NCBI GenBank assembly: GCA_947623765.1
Contig: CANQIG010000137.1
Coordinates: 1 to 5,708, forward strand
Length of the DNA: 5,708 bases
Direction: 5' to 3'
Source of the DNA: an uncultured Clostridia bacterium
GTDB taxonomy: Bacteria > Bacillota > Clostridia > Oscillospirales > Acutalibacteraceae
In this document: one piece after another, positions 1 to 5,708 of the stretch
How positions within the stretch are numbered: the first letter of the stretch is position 1
Layout of the letters: each line of letters opens with the position of its first letter
Notes under the pieces: model-generated
What the model saw: only the letters and a program-made list of their open reading frames with translations
Told to the model about the DNA's origin: nothing
Database searches by the model: none
Translations under genes and position numbers: made by a program

Positions 1-455
1 GTCTCGACGATCACCTTGCCGGTCTCCGCTTCATACGCGCCGGAGATCTCCTCGGGCGTCATTTTGCGCGTGCAGGGGATCTCGCCGTAGAAGTAATCCG
101 CGTGCGTCGTGCCGAGCGCGGGGATCCCCCGCCCGGCCTGGCTCATGACCGTCGCCCAGCGGCTGTGCGTGTGGACGATGCCGCCGATGTTTGGGAACGC
201 GCGGTAGAGCTCGACGTGCGTCGCGGTGTCGGAGGAGGGGTTGAGCTTGCCCTCGGCCTTTTCGCCGGTCCGAATATCCACGAGGACGATGTCCTCGGGG
301 CGCAGCCTGTCGTATTCCACGCCGCTCGGCTTGATCGCCATGAGGCCCGTCTCGCGGTCGATGCCGCTGACGTTGCCCCAGGTGAACGTCACGAGATGAT
401 GCGCGGGGAGCAGCAGGTTCGCCCTGCAGACGAGTTCTTTCAGTGCTTCAAGCAT
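1..455 (-). CDS. araD: L-ribulose-5-phosphate 4-epimerase, 3' end cut by window edge
   Basis: Cytoplasmic class II aldolase-fold enzyme that converts L-ribulose 5-phosphate to D-xylulose 5-phosphate, the last dedicated step of L-arabinose use. 151 complete codons are present out of about 231 in the family. The protein aligns with E. coli AraD (from memory) without gaps from residue 1: TWGNVS at 25-30, KPSG at 42-45 (phosphate-binding region), PSSDT at 73-77 with D76, the zinc ligands H95 and H97 in HTHS, and TTHADYFYG at 116-124 with D120. The third zinc His (E. coli H171) and the C-terminal catalytic residues lie outside the window. The start is set by an AGGAGG 8 nt upstream and by alignment to the AraD N-terminus. 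It follows the GH27 gene by 13 nt and is surely co-transcribed with it. UlaF/SgbE paralogues share the same fold and reaction, so the pathway (arabinose versus ascorbate or xylulose) is inferred from context. Confidence 0.93.
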   Translation of the reverse strand, partial: MLEALKELVCRANLLLPAHHLVTFTWGNVSGIDRETGLMAIKPSGVEYDRLRPEDIVLVDIRTGEKAEGKLNPSSDTATHVELYRAFPNIGGIVHTHSRWATVMSQAGRGIPALGTTHADYFYGEIPCTRKMTPEEISGAYEAETGKVIVE

Positions 456-463
456 GAAGAACG

Positions 464-469
464 CCTCCT
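464..469 (-). promoter_or_regulatory. Ribosome binding site of araD
   Basis: AGGAGG lies 8 nt before the araD ATG. Its first A is the last base of the TGA stop of the GH27 gene, so ribosomes finishing GH27 stop on the araD initiation site. This suggests translational coupling. Confidence 0.8.
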
Positions 470-1755
470 CAGATCAGGCGGAAGATCGCCGCGCCGTGCG
501 GCGGGAGCGATGCGGAGACTTTCCCGGAGACCGTCTGGCGCGCGTTCGTCCAGAGCTCCTCCGCTTCGCAGGGCTCGCTGCCGACGAACTCCGTGAGGTC
601 GGCGGAGACTTCGGCTGTGTCGTCCGAGAGGTTGAAGAGCGCGGCGTAGGGGACGCCGTCCGCGAAGTTCAGCCACGCCGCCTTGTTCTCGTCCCTGAAG
701 AGCTGGAACGGCACGCCGCCGTGCTGGTTCAGGTGGAGCAGGGCGTCGTTCGTGAGCAGGCGCAGCGTGAAGTCGTCGTTGGCGCGCAGCTCGCCGCCGA
801 TGATGAGCGGGGAACGGAAGACGCCCCAGAGCGTCATCATGGTGATCTGCTCGTCGTGCGTGAAGCGTGTGTACTGGCCCTTGCCGTCCGCCGCGACGCG
901 GATGAGCCCGATGGGCAGCATATCGCAGTCCGGGAACTGGCCCGGCGCGACGTGCGCCTGCCACATCTCGCAGCGCCAGAACATTTCGCGCAGGAGCGAC
1001 CAGTCGTCCCAGAAATCGTCGGTGATGCGCCACATATTGGCGTGCTTCGCCATGTGCCAAGCTTTTTCGATGATCGCCGGGCCGGGGGAGAGGCTGAACA
1101 CCATGGGACGGCCGCAGCGGTCGATCGCGCGGCGGATCAGCTCGATCTCCTTTTCCGCAGAGTACGGCTCGAGCGGCGTCGCCTTGATGTTGCAGATGTC
1201 GTCCACCTTGACGAAATCCACGCCCCATTCGGCATAGAGTCGGAAGAGGGATTCGTAGTATTCGGCGGCGCCGGGCTTTGTTGCGTCGACGCCGTACATA
1301 TCGGTGTTCCACGCGCAGATGGAGTTCGGGTGCGCGATGTCGTGACAGGGGATGTCCGTGCCGAGCACCTTGCAGTCGCTGTACACCGCCTGCCGAGGCA
1401 CGCCGCGCAGGATATGGATGCCGAACTTGAGGCCCATCGCATGGATCTGCTCCGCGATGGGCGCGAAGCCCGCGCCGTTCGCCGAGGACGGGAAGCGCAC
1501 CGGGTCCGGCTGGAGGCGGCCGTGGGCGTCCATCACGAGCGGCGTGAACGCGTTGTAGTTCCAGTGGAACTTCCCGGCAAGCGGCTCGAACCACTGGATG
1601 TCGCAGACGACGTATTCATACCCGTGCGGCTTAAGGTGTTCCGCCATATAGCGGGCGTTGCCGAGCAGCTGCTCCTCGGTGACGGCGGGGCCGTAGCAGT
1701 CCCAGCTGTTCCAGCCGAGCGGCGGCGTGAGGGCGGCTTTGTCTTTCTCGTACAT
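469..1755 (-). CDS. Glycoside hydrolase family 27 enzyme; candidate beta-L-arabinopyranosidase, otherwise alpha-galactosidase
   Basis: Retaining exo-glycosidase of 428 aa with no signal peptide, so it should act in the cytoplasm on imported oligosaccharides or glycosides. The (beta/alpha)8 barrel begins with the GH27 signature PPLGWNSWD at 11-19. FGIHILRGVPRQAV follows at 111-124. The nucleophile is probably D185 in FVKVDD (181-186), and the acid/base D247 in WRITDDF (242-248). PDCDMLPIG at 275-283 is the family's active-site loop. Residues from about 330 to the end form the expected C-terminal beta-sandwich. In human alpha-galactosidase the second barrel strand carries adjacent D92-D93; here the matching pair is D52-I53 in CDIQW. 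From memory, Ile at this position is the feature that sets Geobacillus Abp, a GH27 beta-L-arabinopyranosidase, apart from alpha-galactosidases. The araD gene directly downstream fits L-arabinose release. Family membership is firm; substrate is inferred. Confidence 0.9.
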   Translation of the reverse strand: MYEKDKAALTPPLGWNSWDCYGPAVTEEQLLGNARYMAEHLKPHGYEYVVCDIQWFEPLAGKFHWNYNAFTPLVMDAHGRLQPDPVRFPSSANGAGFAPIAEQIHAMGLKFGIHILRGVPRQAVYSDCKVLGTDIPCHDIAHPNSICAWNTDMYGVDATKPGAAEYYESLFRLYAEWGVDFVKVDDICNIKATPLEPYSAEKEIELIRRAIDRCGRPMVFSLSPGPAIIEKAWHMAKHANMWRITDDFWDDWSLLREMFWRCEMWQAHVAPGQFPDCDMLPIGLIRVAADGKGQYTRFTHDEQITMMTLWGVFRSPLIIGGELRANDDFTLRLLTNDALLHLNQHGGVPFQLFRDENKAAWLNFADGVPYAALFNLSDDTAEVSADLTEFVGSEPCEAEELWTNARQTVSGKVSASLPPHGAAIFRLI

Positions 1756-1764
1756 GAAATGTAG

Positions 1765-1771
1765 CTCCTTT
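1765..1771 (-). promoter_or_regulatory. Ribosome binding site of the GH27 gene
   Basis: AAAGGAG lies 9 nt before the ATG at 1755, within the 21-nt gap after the asnB stop. It decides the GH27 start. The gap shows no hairpin or promoter-like element. Confidence 0.75.
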
Positions 1772-1776
1772 CACAG

Positions 1777-3624
1777 TCAGTTTTTCACGAAGAACTGGTC
1801 GTACCAGACGATGAACGTGTAGAAGGACCAGATTTTCTGCATATTGTGCGCCTTGCCGGACTTGTGGTCGTCGAGGAGCTTCATCAGCTCCGGGACGACG
1901 AAGAACTTCTCCGAGATGTCGCTTTGGAACGCGGCTTTGACGATGTTGTAGTATTTGTCCTCGCGGAGCCAGTCGGAGAGCGGGACGGGGAAGCCGAGCT
2001 TCTTGCGCGTCGCGGTGCTCTCGGGGAGCTGCTTTCGCGCGGCGGCGCGCAGCGCGACCTTCGTCGTCTCGTTCGCGGCGCGGAACCGCTGCGGGATGCG
2101 GCAGGAGAGCTCGAGCATTTTCCGGTCGAGGAACGGCACGCGCAGCTCGAGGGAGTTCGCCATGCTCATGCGGTCGGCCTTGAGCAGGATGTCGTAGATC
2201 ATCCAGGTGTGCATATCGACGTACTGGAGCTGCGTCGGCTCGTCGAGCGCGGAGACCTCATCGAAGTAGCGCTTGGAATAATTCTCCGGGACTTCGGTCG
2301 CGATCGGGCGCTTTAAGAACTTCTGGCGCTCCGCCGTCTGGAAGACGTAATTCGCGCGCATGAACCGCTGGTACGGCTCCATCGCGCCGCGCACGAGGAA
2401 GTTCTTGCCCTTGAAGTTCGGAGCGCGCTTCGCGACGGCGCCCGCGAGCCTGCGCACGGGCTTCGGGACCTTTTTCGTGTAGCGCGCGAAGTGTCCGCCC
2501 GCGAGGTACATCGGGTAGCCGCCGAAGAGCTCGTCCGCGCCCTCGCCCGAGAGCACGACCTTCACATAGTTCCGCGCGTTTTTCGCGAGGAAATAGAGCG
2601 GGATCTCCGAGGGATTCGGCAGCGGCTCATCCATGTAATACTGGATCGCGGGCATGGCCTCGAAGAAGTCGTCTGCGGAAACTTTATTTGCGATGCTTGG
2701 CACGCCGATGACCTCGGAGAGCTCCTGCGCGTAGGGCAGCTCGCTGTATTTTTCCTCCTCGTAGCCGACGGAGAATGTCTTGACCTTCTCGGTGCCCTTC
2801 GAGATCTCCTTCACGACGAAACTCGAATCGACGCCGGAGGAGAGGAAGCACCCGACCTCGACGTCCGCGATCTGGTGCATCGCGACGGATTCTGCAAACT
2901 CCTCCGTGATCGCCTGCTCCCAGTCTTCGAGGGTCTTGTCCTCCTCGACCTTATACTCGATGCGGTAGTACCGCTCGACGGAGAGGTTGCCGTCCCGGTA
3001 GGTGAAGCAGTGCGCACCGGGGAGCTTTTTGACGTTTTGGAAGACCGTCCGCTCGTCGGGGATGTACTCGTAGGAGAGGTAGAGGGGGATCATGTCCTCG
3101 TCGAGAATTTTCTCGAATTTCGGGTGGTCGAGAAAGCTCTTGATCTCGCTGCCGAATAGGAACTGGCCGTCCTTTTCGTAGTAGTAGAACGGCTTGATGC
3201 CGAAGATGTCCCGCGCGCCGAAAAGCTCCTTTTTGTTCCTGTCCCAGATGACGAACGCGAACATCCCGCGCAGCTTTTGGAGGATCCCCTTGCCGTACTG
3301 CTCGTAGCCGTGGAGGATGACCTCGCTGTCGGTCTTCGTCTTGAAGACGTGGCCCGCGCCGAGCAGGTCCTCGCGGATCTCCTGGAAATTATAGATCTCG
3401 CCGTTGAAGACGAGGACGAGCGAGCCGTCCTCGTTCAGGATCGGCTGACGGCCGCCGGAAAGGTCGATGATCGAGAGCCGCCGAAAGCCGAGCGCGACGC
3501 CGTCGTCGAGGTAGTAATCGTCGTCGTCCGGCCCGCGGTGGCGGATGCGGTCCGCCATTTTGTGGATGACTTCCTCGCGGTCGAACGTATCGAAGTGGTT
3601 GATAAAGCCTGCAAAACCGCACAT
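1777..3624 (-). CDS. asnB: Glutamine-hydrolysing asparagine synthetase (AsnB type), possible peptidoglycan amidotransferase
   Basis: Cytoplasmic amidotransferase of 615 aa, complete. It releases ammonia from glutamine in an N-terminal Ntn-type glutaminase domain (about 2-200) and uses it with ATP in a C-terminal synthetase domain (about 235-600) to amidate an adenylated carboxylate. Visible residues: nucleophile C2 after the initiator Met, RRLS at 48-51, NGEIYN at 74-79 and D99 for glutamine binding; the PP-loop SSGVDSS at 262-268; MDEP at 331-334; SGEGADELFGGY at 359-370; and LLKADRMSMANSLELR at 480-495, with K482 matching the catalytic Lys of E. coli AsnB. No key residue is missing. The start is fixed because Cys must be residue 2. 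Length fits the Gram-positive AsnB/AsnO/AsnH group (about 610-640 aa) rather than E. coli AsnB (554). The acceptor could be free aspartate, but sitting just after a D-Asp ligase and a racemase it may be side-chain D-Asp or another cell-wall carboxylate, as for Lactococcus AsnH and B. subtilis AsnB. A second AsnB-like gene ends upstream at 5598. Confidence 0.94.
   Translation of the reverse strand: MCGFAGFINHFDTFDREEVIHKMADRIRHRGPDDDDYYLDDGVALGFRRLSIIDLSGGRQPILNEDGSLVLVFNGEIYNFQEIREDLLGAGHVFKTKTDSEVILHGYEQYGKGILQKLRGMFAFVIWDRNKKELFGARDIFGIKPFYYYEKDGQFLFGSEIKSFLDHPKFEKILDEDMIPLYLSYEYIPDERTVFQNVKKLPGAHCFTYRDGNLSVERYYRIEYKVEEDKTLEDWEQAITEEFAESVAMHQIADVEVGCFLSSGVDSSFVVKEISKGTEKVKTFSVGYEEEKYSELPYAQELSEVIGVPSIANKVSADDFFEAMPAIQYYMDEPLPNPSEIPLYFLAKNARNYVKVVLSGEGADELFGGYPMYLAGGHFARYTKKVPKPVRRLAGAVAKRAPNFKGKNFLVRGAMEPYQRFMRANYVFQTAERQKFLKRPIATEVPENYSKRYFDEVSALDEPTQLQYVDMHTWMIYDILLKADRMSMANSLELRVPFLDRKMLELSCRIPQRFRAANETTKVALRAAARKQLPESTATRKKLGFPVPLSDWLREDKYYNIVKAAFQSDISEKFFVVPELMKLLDDHKSGKAHNMQKIWSFYTFIVWYDQFFVKN
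1788..1821 (-). repeat. 34-bp direct repeat, copy 1, inside the 3' end of asnB
   Basis: Matches 5648-5681 in the same orientation at 33 of 34 positions; the only difference is at 1812 versus 5672. It encodes YTFIVWYDQFF near the AsnB C-terminus. Flanking bases diverge quickly on both sides. The copies are 3860 bp apart. Confidence 0.85.
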
Positions 3625-3632
3625 GGGCGGCG

Positions 3633-3639
3633 CCTCCTT
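3633..3639 (-). promoter_or_regulatory. Ribosome binding site of asnB
   Basis: AAGGAGG lies 8 nt before the ATG at 3624. Its first two bases are the last two of the TAA stop of the racemase gene. This suggests coupling of asnB translation to the racemase. Confidence 0.8.
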
Positions 3640-4357
3640 ATTTCGTGATGAGCGTGCGGTATTCCGGGCGCAGCGGCTTTTCCGAGACCGTCACCGCCGC
3701 GCGGGCGAGCACCTCGAGCGCGTCGAGATACCCCGCGCCGAGGGGATTGTCCCGCTTGATGACCGAAAGCTCCGTGCAGCCGAGGATCAGCACCTCGGCG
3801 CCGTCTTTGCGCAGCGCCTCGGAGACCGCCGCGAACTTTTCCATGTCGGCGGGCTTTCCGGCCTTCACGCAGTCGTAGATCAGCGACATGACATAGGACT
3901 GCATTTTCTCATCCGGCACGGCAAAGCCGAGGCCGACTTCGCCGAGCGCCTCCTGAAAGAGCCCGGTATGCACCGTGCCGGAGGTCGCGAGGACGCCGGC
4001 CTTTGCCACGCCGCATTCCTTCAGGTGCCGTGCCGTCTCCCGGACCATGTGGATGATCGGGACCTTCACGGCGCTCTGCAGCGCGTCGTGGAAGCAGTGC
4101 GCCGTCACGCACGGCGTGCCGATGGCGTCCACGCCGAGGGCTTCGAGCGTCTGCACGCCCTCCACCAGCATCGGGACGGGGGAGGGCTTCGTGCGGTCGA
4201 GGATGTACGCCGTGCGGTCCGGCACGGAGGGGCGGTTGAGGATCACCATGTCGAGGTGTTCCTGATCGGTCGCGGCATCGGTCATGTCGATGATGCGCTC
4301 CATCAGGTACGCCGTCGCCATCGGCCCGAGGCCGCCGAGGATTCCAAAACGCTTCAT
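3638..4357 (-). CDS. racD: Aspartate/glutamate racemase family protein, probable aspartate racemase
   Basis: Cofactor-independent racemase of 239 aa, predicted to interconvert L-Asp and D-Asp in the cytoplasm with two cysteines acting on opposite faces of the alpha-carbon. The N-terminus is FGILGGLGPMAT (4-15), typical of the Asp_Glu_race family. The two cysteines are C83 in TPCVTAH (81-87) and C194 in LGCTELS (192-198). Spacing and length agree with archaeal aspartate racemase (C82 and C194 in Pyrococcus, from memory). NRPSVPDRTAYIL at 41-53 is also characteristic. The usual Asn after the first Cys (CNTA) is Val here. The ATG at 4357 overlaps the ligase stop by 1 nt (TGATG). An in-frame open stretch continues upstream to 5263, but it lies antisense-frame within the ligase gene and has no family similarity. 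Directly following a D-Asp ligase, it most likely supplies D-Asp. Glutamate or a broad-specificity substrate cannot be excluded. Confidence 0.9.
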   Translation of the reverse strand: MKRFGILGGLGPMATAYLMERIIDMTDAATDQEHLDMVILNRPSVPDRTAYILDRTKPSPVPMLVEGVQTLEALGVDAIGTPCVTAHCFHDALQSAVKVPIIHMVRETARHLKECGVAKAGVLATSGTVHTGLFQEALGEVGLGFAVPDEKMQSYVMSLIYDCVKAGKPADMEKFAAVSEALRKDGAEVLILGCTELSVIKRDNPLGAGYLDALEVLARAAVTVSEKPLRPEYRTLITK

Positions 4358-5601
4358 CAGTCTCTGAGTCCTTTGTTGCCAAAATAGCGCTTGTATTTTT
4401 TGAAGTAGTTGAGCTGGTTGCGCTGGAACATCAGCCAGCGCTTGAGGCTCCTGTCCTTCTCGTAGTAATAGGAGTTTTTGACCTTTCCCTCCGAGATCAG
4501 GCGCTTCGCCTCCGCCTTGACCGCTTCGTCGGGGCAGTAGTCGAAGATGATCTTCGTCGGGATGATCGTGTAGAGCACCTTGTTCGTCGCGACGGTGAGG
4601 TGCATGGGTTTGTGGTAGACTACGTCGTCGGCCAGCCACTCGGCGAGGTTGTAGCCCGCCGCCGTCACAAAGTAGCTGCTGCGGCCCTGCCGCAGATTCA
4701 TCTCGAACAGCTTGTATTTGCCGTCGCGCTCGTCGAACTTCATGTCGAAGTTCGCGAAGCCGACGTAGCCGATGCCTTCGAGGAAGCCTTTCATCTGGTC
4801 CGCGAGCGCGGCGTCGTAGCCGTTGATGATCGCGGCGTAGCTGCCGATGCCCTCGGGGGAGTGCTCCTCGAGCACGGCGTTGCCGAGCGCGATCAGCTTC
4901 ACGCGGCCGTCGCGGCCGCAAAAGCAGTTCATCACCCGCATTTTGGAGTCGTCGCCGGGGATGAACTCCTGCAGGATCAGGTGATCCTGATAGGTCGAGC
5001 CGTAGATCGCGTCGAGGATCGCGTCGAACTCCGCGCGGTCGTTCGCGACGAAGACCTTCTTTTTGTGCGGGAAATGGCAGTTCCAGTAGGCGACGGAGTT
5101 CGAGGGCTTGATGATGACCGGGAAATCGAACGGCAGCTCGACGGTCTTGTAATTCTCCGGGGTGCAGGTCGTTGTTTTCGGGAACGCGAAGCCGTGTTCG
5201 GAGCAGACCTCGTAAAAGCTCTCCTTGATGGAGAGGCGCATGAGCAGTTCTTCGCTGATGCACGCAAAGAGGTACGTGCCGCGCAGCTTCTCCTGATTGC
5301 GGACGAGCATCTTGATGTAGTTGTCGCCGCAGGGGACGAGCAGGAGCTTCATCCCCGGCCAGTGCTCTGCAAATTGGAGCAGCGTCTCGACAAAGACCTC
5401 GTCCTCCTCGAGGCGCGGCTCGACGCGCAGCACCTCGACGATCTTGCTGTTCATGCAGGGGAGCAGGATGCCCTTGCCGACGGCGACGCTCTTATACCCG
5501 TATGCCTCGTGGAACGAGCGGGCCATGCCGTAGACGTTGATGTCGCTGCCGAGCAGCACGGGCAGAAAATCCTGTTTTTTTACGTCTTCCAGCGTGATCA
5601 T
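4357..5601 (-). CDS. ATP-grasp carboxylate-amine ligase, probable D-aspartate ligase (Aslfm-like)
   Basis: ATP-grasp enzyme of 414 aa, cytoplasmic and without membrane segments. It closely resembles, from memory, E. faecium Aslfm (about 427 aa), which joins the beta-carboxylate of D-Asp to the epsilon-amine of L-Lys in the UDP-MurNAc-pentapeptide. Shared stretches in order: PVLLGSDINVYGMARSF (14-30); FYEVC (129-133); FDFPVIIKPSNSVAYW (158-173) with ATP-binding K165; QEFIPGDDSKMRV (211-223); GYVGFANFDMKFD (278-290); KLFEMNLRQGRSSYFVT (297-313), where E300 and N302 are the likely metal ligands; and YYEKDRSLKRWL (379-390). The ATG at 5601 overlaps the upstream TGA by 4 nt (ATGA), and AAAGGAG lies 8 nt before it. 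An aspartate racemase directly follows, as expected for a D-Asp ligase. The amine acceptor is unproven: if the host has meso-diaminopimelate rather than lysine in its wall, the target may differ. ATP-grasp fold is certain; D-Asp specificity is likely. Confidence 0.87.
   Translation of the reverse strand: MITLEDVKKQDFLPVLLGSDINVYGMARSFHEAYGYKSVAVGKGILLPCMNSKIVEVLRVEPRLEEDEVFVETLLQFAEHWPGMKLLLVPCGDNYIKMLVRNQEKLRGTYLFACISEELLMRLSIKESFYEVCSEHGFAFPKTTTCTPENYKTVELPFDFPVIIKPSNSVAYWNCHFPHKKKVFVANDRAEFDAILDAIYGSTYQDHLILQEFIPGDDSKMRVMNCFCGRDGRVKLIALGNAVLEEHSPEGIGSYAAIINGYDAALADQMKGFLEGIGYVGFANFDMKFDERDGKYKLFEMNLRQGRSSYFVTAAGYNLAEWLADDVVYHKPMHLTVATNKVLYTIIPTKIIFDYCPDEAVKAEAKRLISEGKVKNSYYYEKDRSLKRWLMFQRNQLNYFKKYKRYFGNKGLRD
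4369..4374 (-). promoter_or_regulatory. Weak ribosome binding site of the racemase gene
   Basis: AAAGGA lies 11 nt before the ATG at 4357, inside the end of the ligase gene. It is weaker and further away than the other sites in this operon. The TGATG overlap suggests that reinitiation by ribosomes leaving the ligase gene contributes. Confidence 0.5.
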
Positions 5602-5708
5602 GCGGCGGTCTCCTTTCGGGTTGGGACGTACTTTTCGGCGTCCGCGCCGAAGAACTGGTCGTACCAGACGAGGAACGTGTACACCGTCCAGGCGCGGCGG
5701 GAGTTGTC
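5598..5708 (-). CDS. C-terminal end of an asparagine synthetase-like protein, 5' part outside window
   Basis: Only the last 36 codons and a TGA stop are present. Reading from the window edge gives DNSRRAWTVYTFLVWYDQFF followed by a 16-residue tail ending KETAA. The stretch YTF(L/I)VWYDQFF matches the extreme C-terminus of the complete AsnB encoded at 1777-3624, at both protein and codon level. It is therefore very probably a second AsnB-type amidotransferase in the same operon. The tail is 13 residues longer than that of its paralogue and overlaps the ribosome binding site and start of the D-Asp ligase gene (ATGA). Catalytic residues are not visible, so activity and acceptor cannot be judged. 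Confidence 0.8.
   Translation of the reverse strand, partial: DNSRRAWTVYTFLVWYDQFFGADAEKYVPTRKETAA
5610..5616 (-). promoter_or_regulatory. Ribosome binding site of the D-aspartate ligase gene
   Basis: AAAGGAG lies 8 nt before the ATG at 5601 and is embedded in the last codons of the upstream asnB-like gene. It fixes the ligase start. Confidence 0.75.
5648..5681 (-). repeat. 34-bp direct repeat, copy 2, inside the 3' end of the upstream asnB-like gene
   Basis: Same 34-bp segment as at 1788-1821 with one mismatch, which changes Ile to Leu in YTF(I/L)VWYDQFF. All other codons in the stretch are identical, including the synonymous third positions. Confidence 0.85.

Noticed and set aside
440..1594. 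Minus-strand open frame of 384 codons in another frame of the GH27 gene
   Set aside because: Its product is Arg/Pro/Ala-rich low-complexity sequence without family motifs, and its start has no ribosome binding site. It is a frame shadow.
454..1764. Plus-strand open frame of 436 codons
   Set aside because: It is exactly antisense to the GH27 gene, whose family motifs are clear. The antisense product is Arg/Val/Asp-rich with no recognisable domain, as GC-rich third positions produce by chance.
1756..1776. Possible terminator or promoter in the largest intergenic gap
   Set aside because: Only 21 nt, mostly ribosome binding site, with no inverted repeat, T-run or -10/-35 pair.
2491..3159. Plus-strand open frame of 222 codons inside asnB
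   Set aside because: Antisense to a fully intact AsnB, with repetitive Val/Leu/Asp/Glu composition typical of an antisense frame.
3545..4387. Plus-strand open frame of 280 codons across the racemase gene
   Set aside because: Antisense shadow with His/Arg-rich composition and no domain. The minus-strand gene has both catalytic cysteines.
4358..5263. 302-codon N-terminal extension of the racemase reading frame
   Set aside because: The frame stays open by chance through the ligase gene. The added segment is Arg/Leu-rich, and racemase similarity begins at the Met at 4357, which also forms the TGATG overlap.
1..5708. tRNA, rRNA, riboswitch, CRISPR array or insertion sequence
   Set aside because: Coding sequence fills almost the whole window; I saw no cloverleaf, array of short repeats, transposase or terminal inverted repeats.

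Overview
The window is a fragment of one long, tightly packed operon. All six genes lie on the minus strand and are transcribed from right to left; the first gene and the last gene run off the window edges. The DNA is clearly GC-rich, with codons biased to C or G at third positions. Nearly every start has a strong AGGAGG/AAAGGAG Shine-Dalgarno. Together with the gene content this suggests a high-GC Bacillota (Clostridia-type, possibly gut) bacterium. That placement is an inference; no marker gene is present.

In transcription order: (1) 5708-5598, the last 36 codons of an asparagine-synthetase-like protein; (2) 5601-4357, an ATP-grasp ligase closely resembling Enterococcus faecium D-aspartate ligase (Aslfm); (3) 4357-3638, an aspartate/glutamate racemase family protein with both catalytic cysteines; (4) 3624-1777, a complete glutamine-hydrolysing asparagine synthetase (AsnB type); (5) 1755-469, a glycoside hydrolase family 27 enzyme; (6) 455-1, the N-terminal two thirds of L-ribulose-5-phosphate 4-epimerase (AraD). 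The first three genes overlap (ATGA, then TGATG). The later gaps are only 13, 21 and 13 nt, and two ribosome binding sites sit on the stop codon of the gene before. No room is left for an internal promoter or terminator.

Genes 1-4 read as a cell-wall module. The racemase would make D-Asp, and the ligase would couple D-Asp to a peptidoglycan precursor side chain. One or both AsnB-like enzymes could then amidate the D-Asp (as reported for AsnH in Lactococcus) or another stem-peptide carboxylate. Genes 5-6 read as pentose use. The GH27 enzyme carries Ile where alpha-galactosidases carry an active-site Asp, the substitution associated with beta-L-arabinopyranosidases, and it is followed directly by a gene of L-arabinose catabolism. 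The joining of a D-Asp module, bracketed by two AsnB paralogues, to an L-arabinose pair is the most interesting feature here. No RNA gene, mobile element, CRISPR array, promoter or terminator was found.
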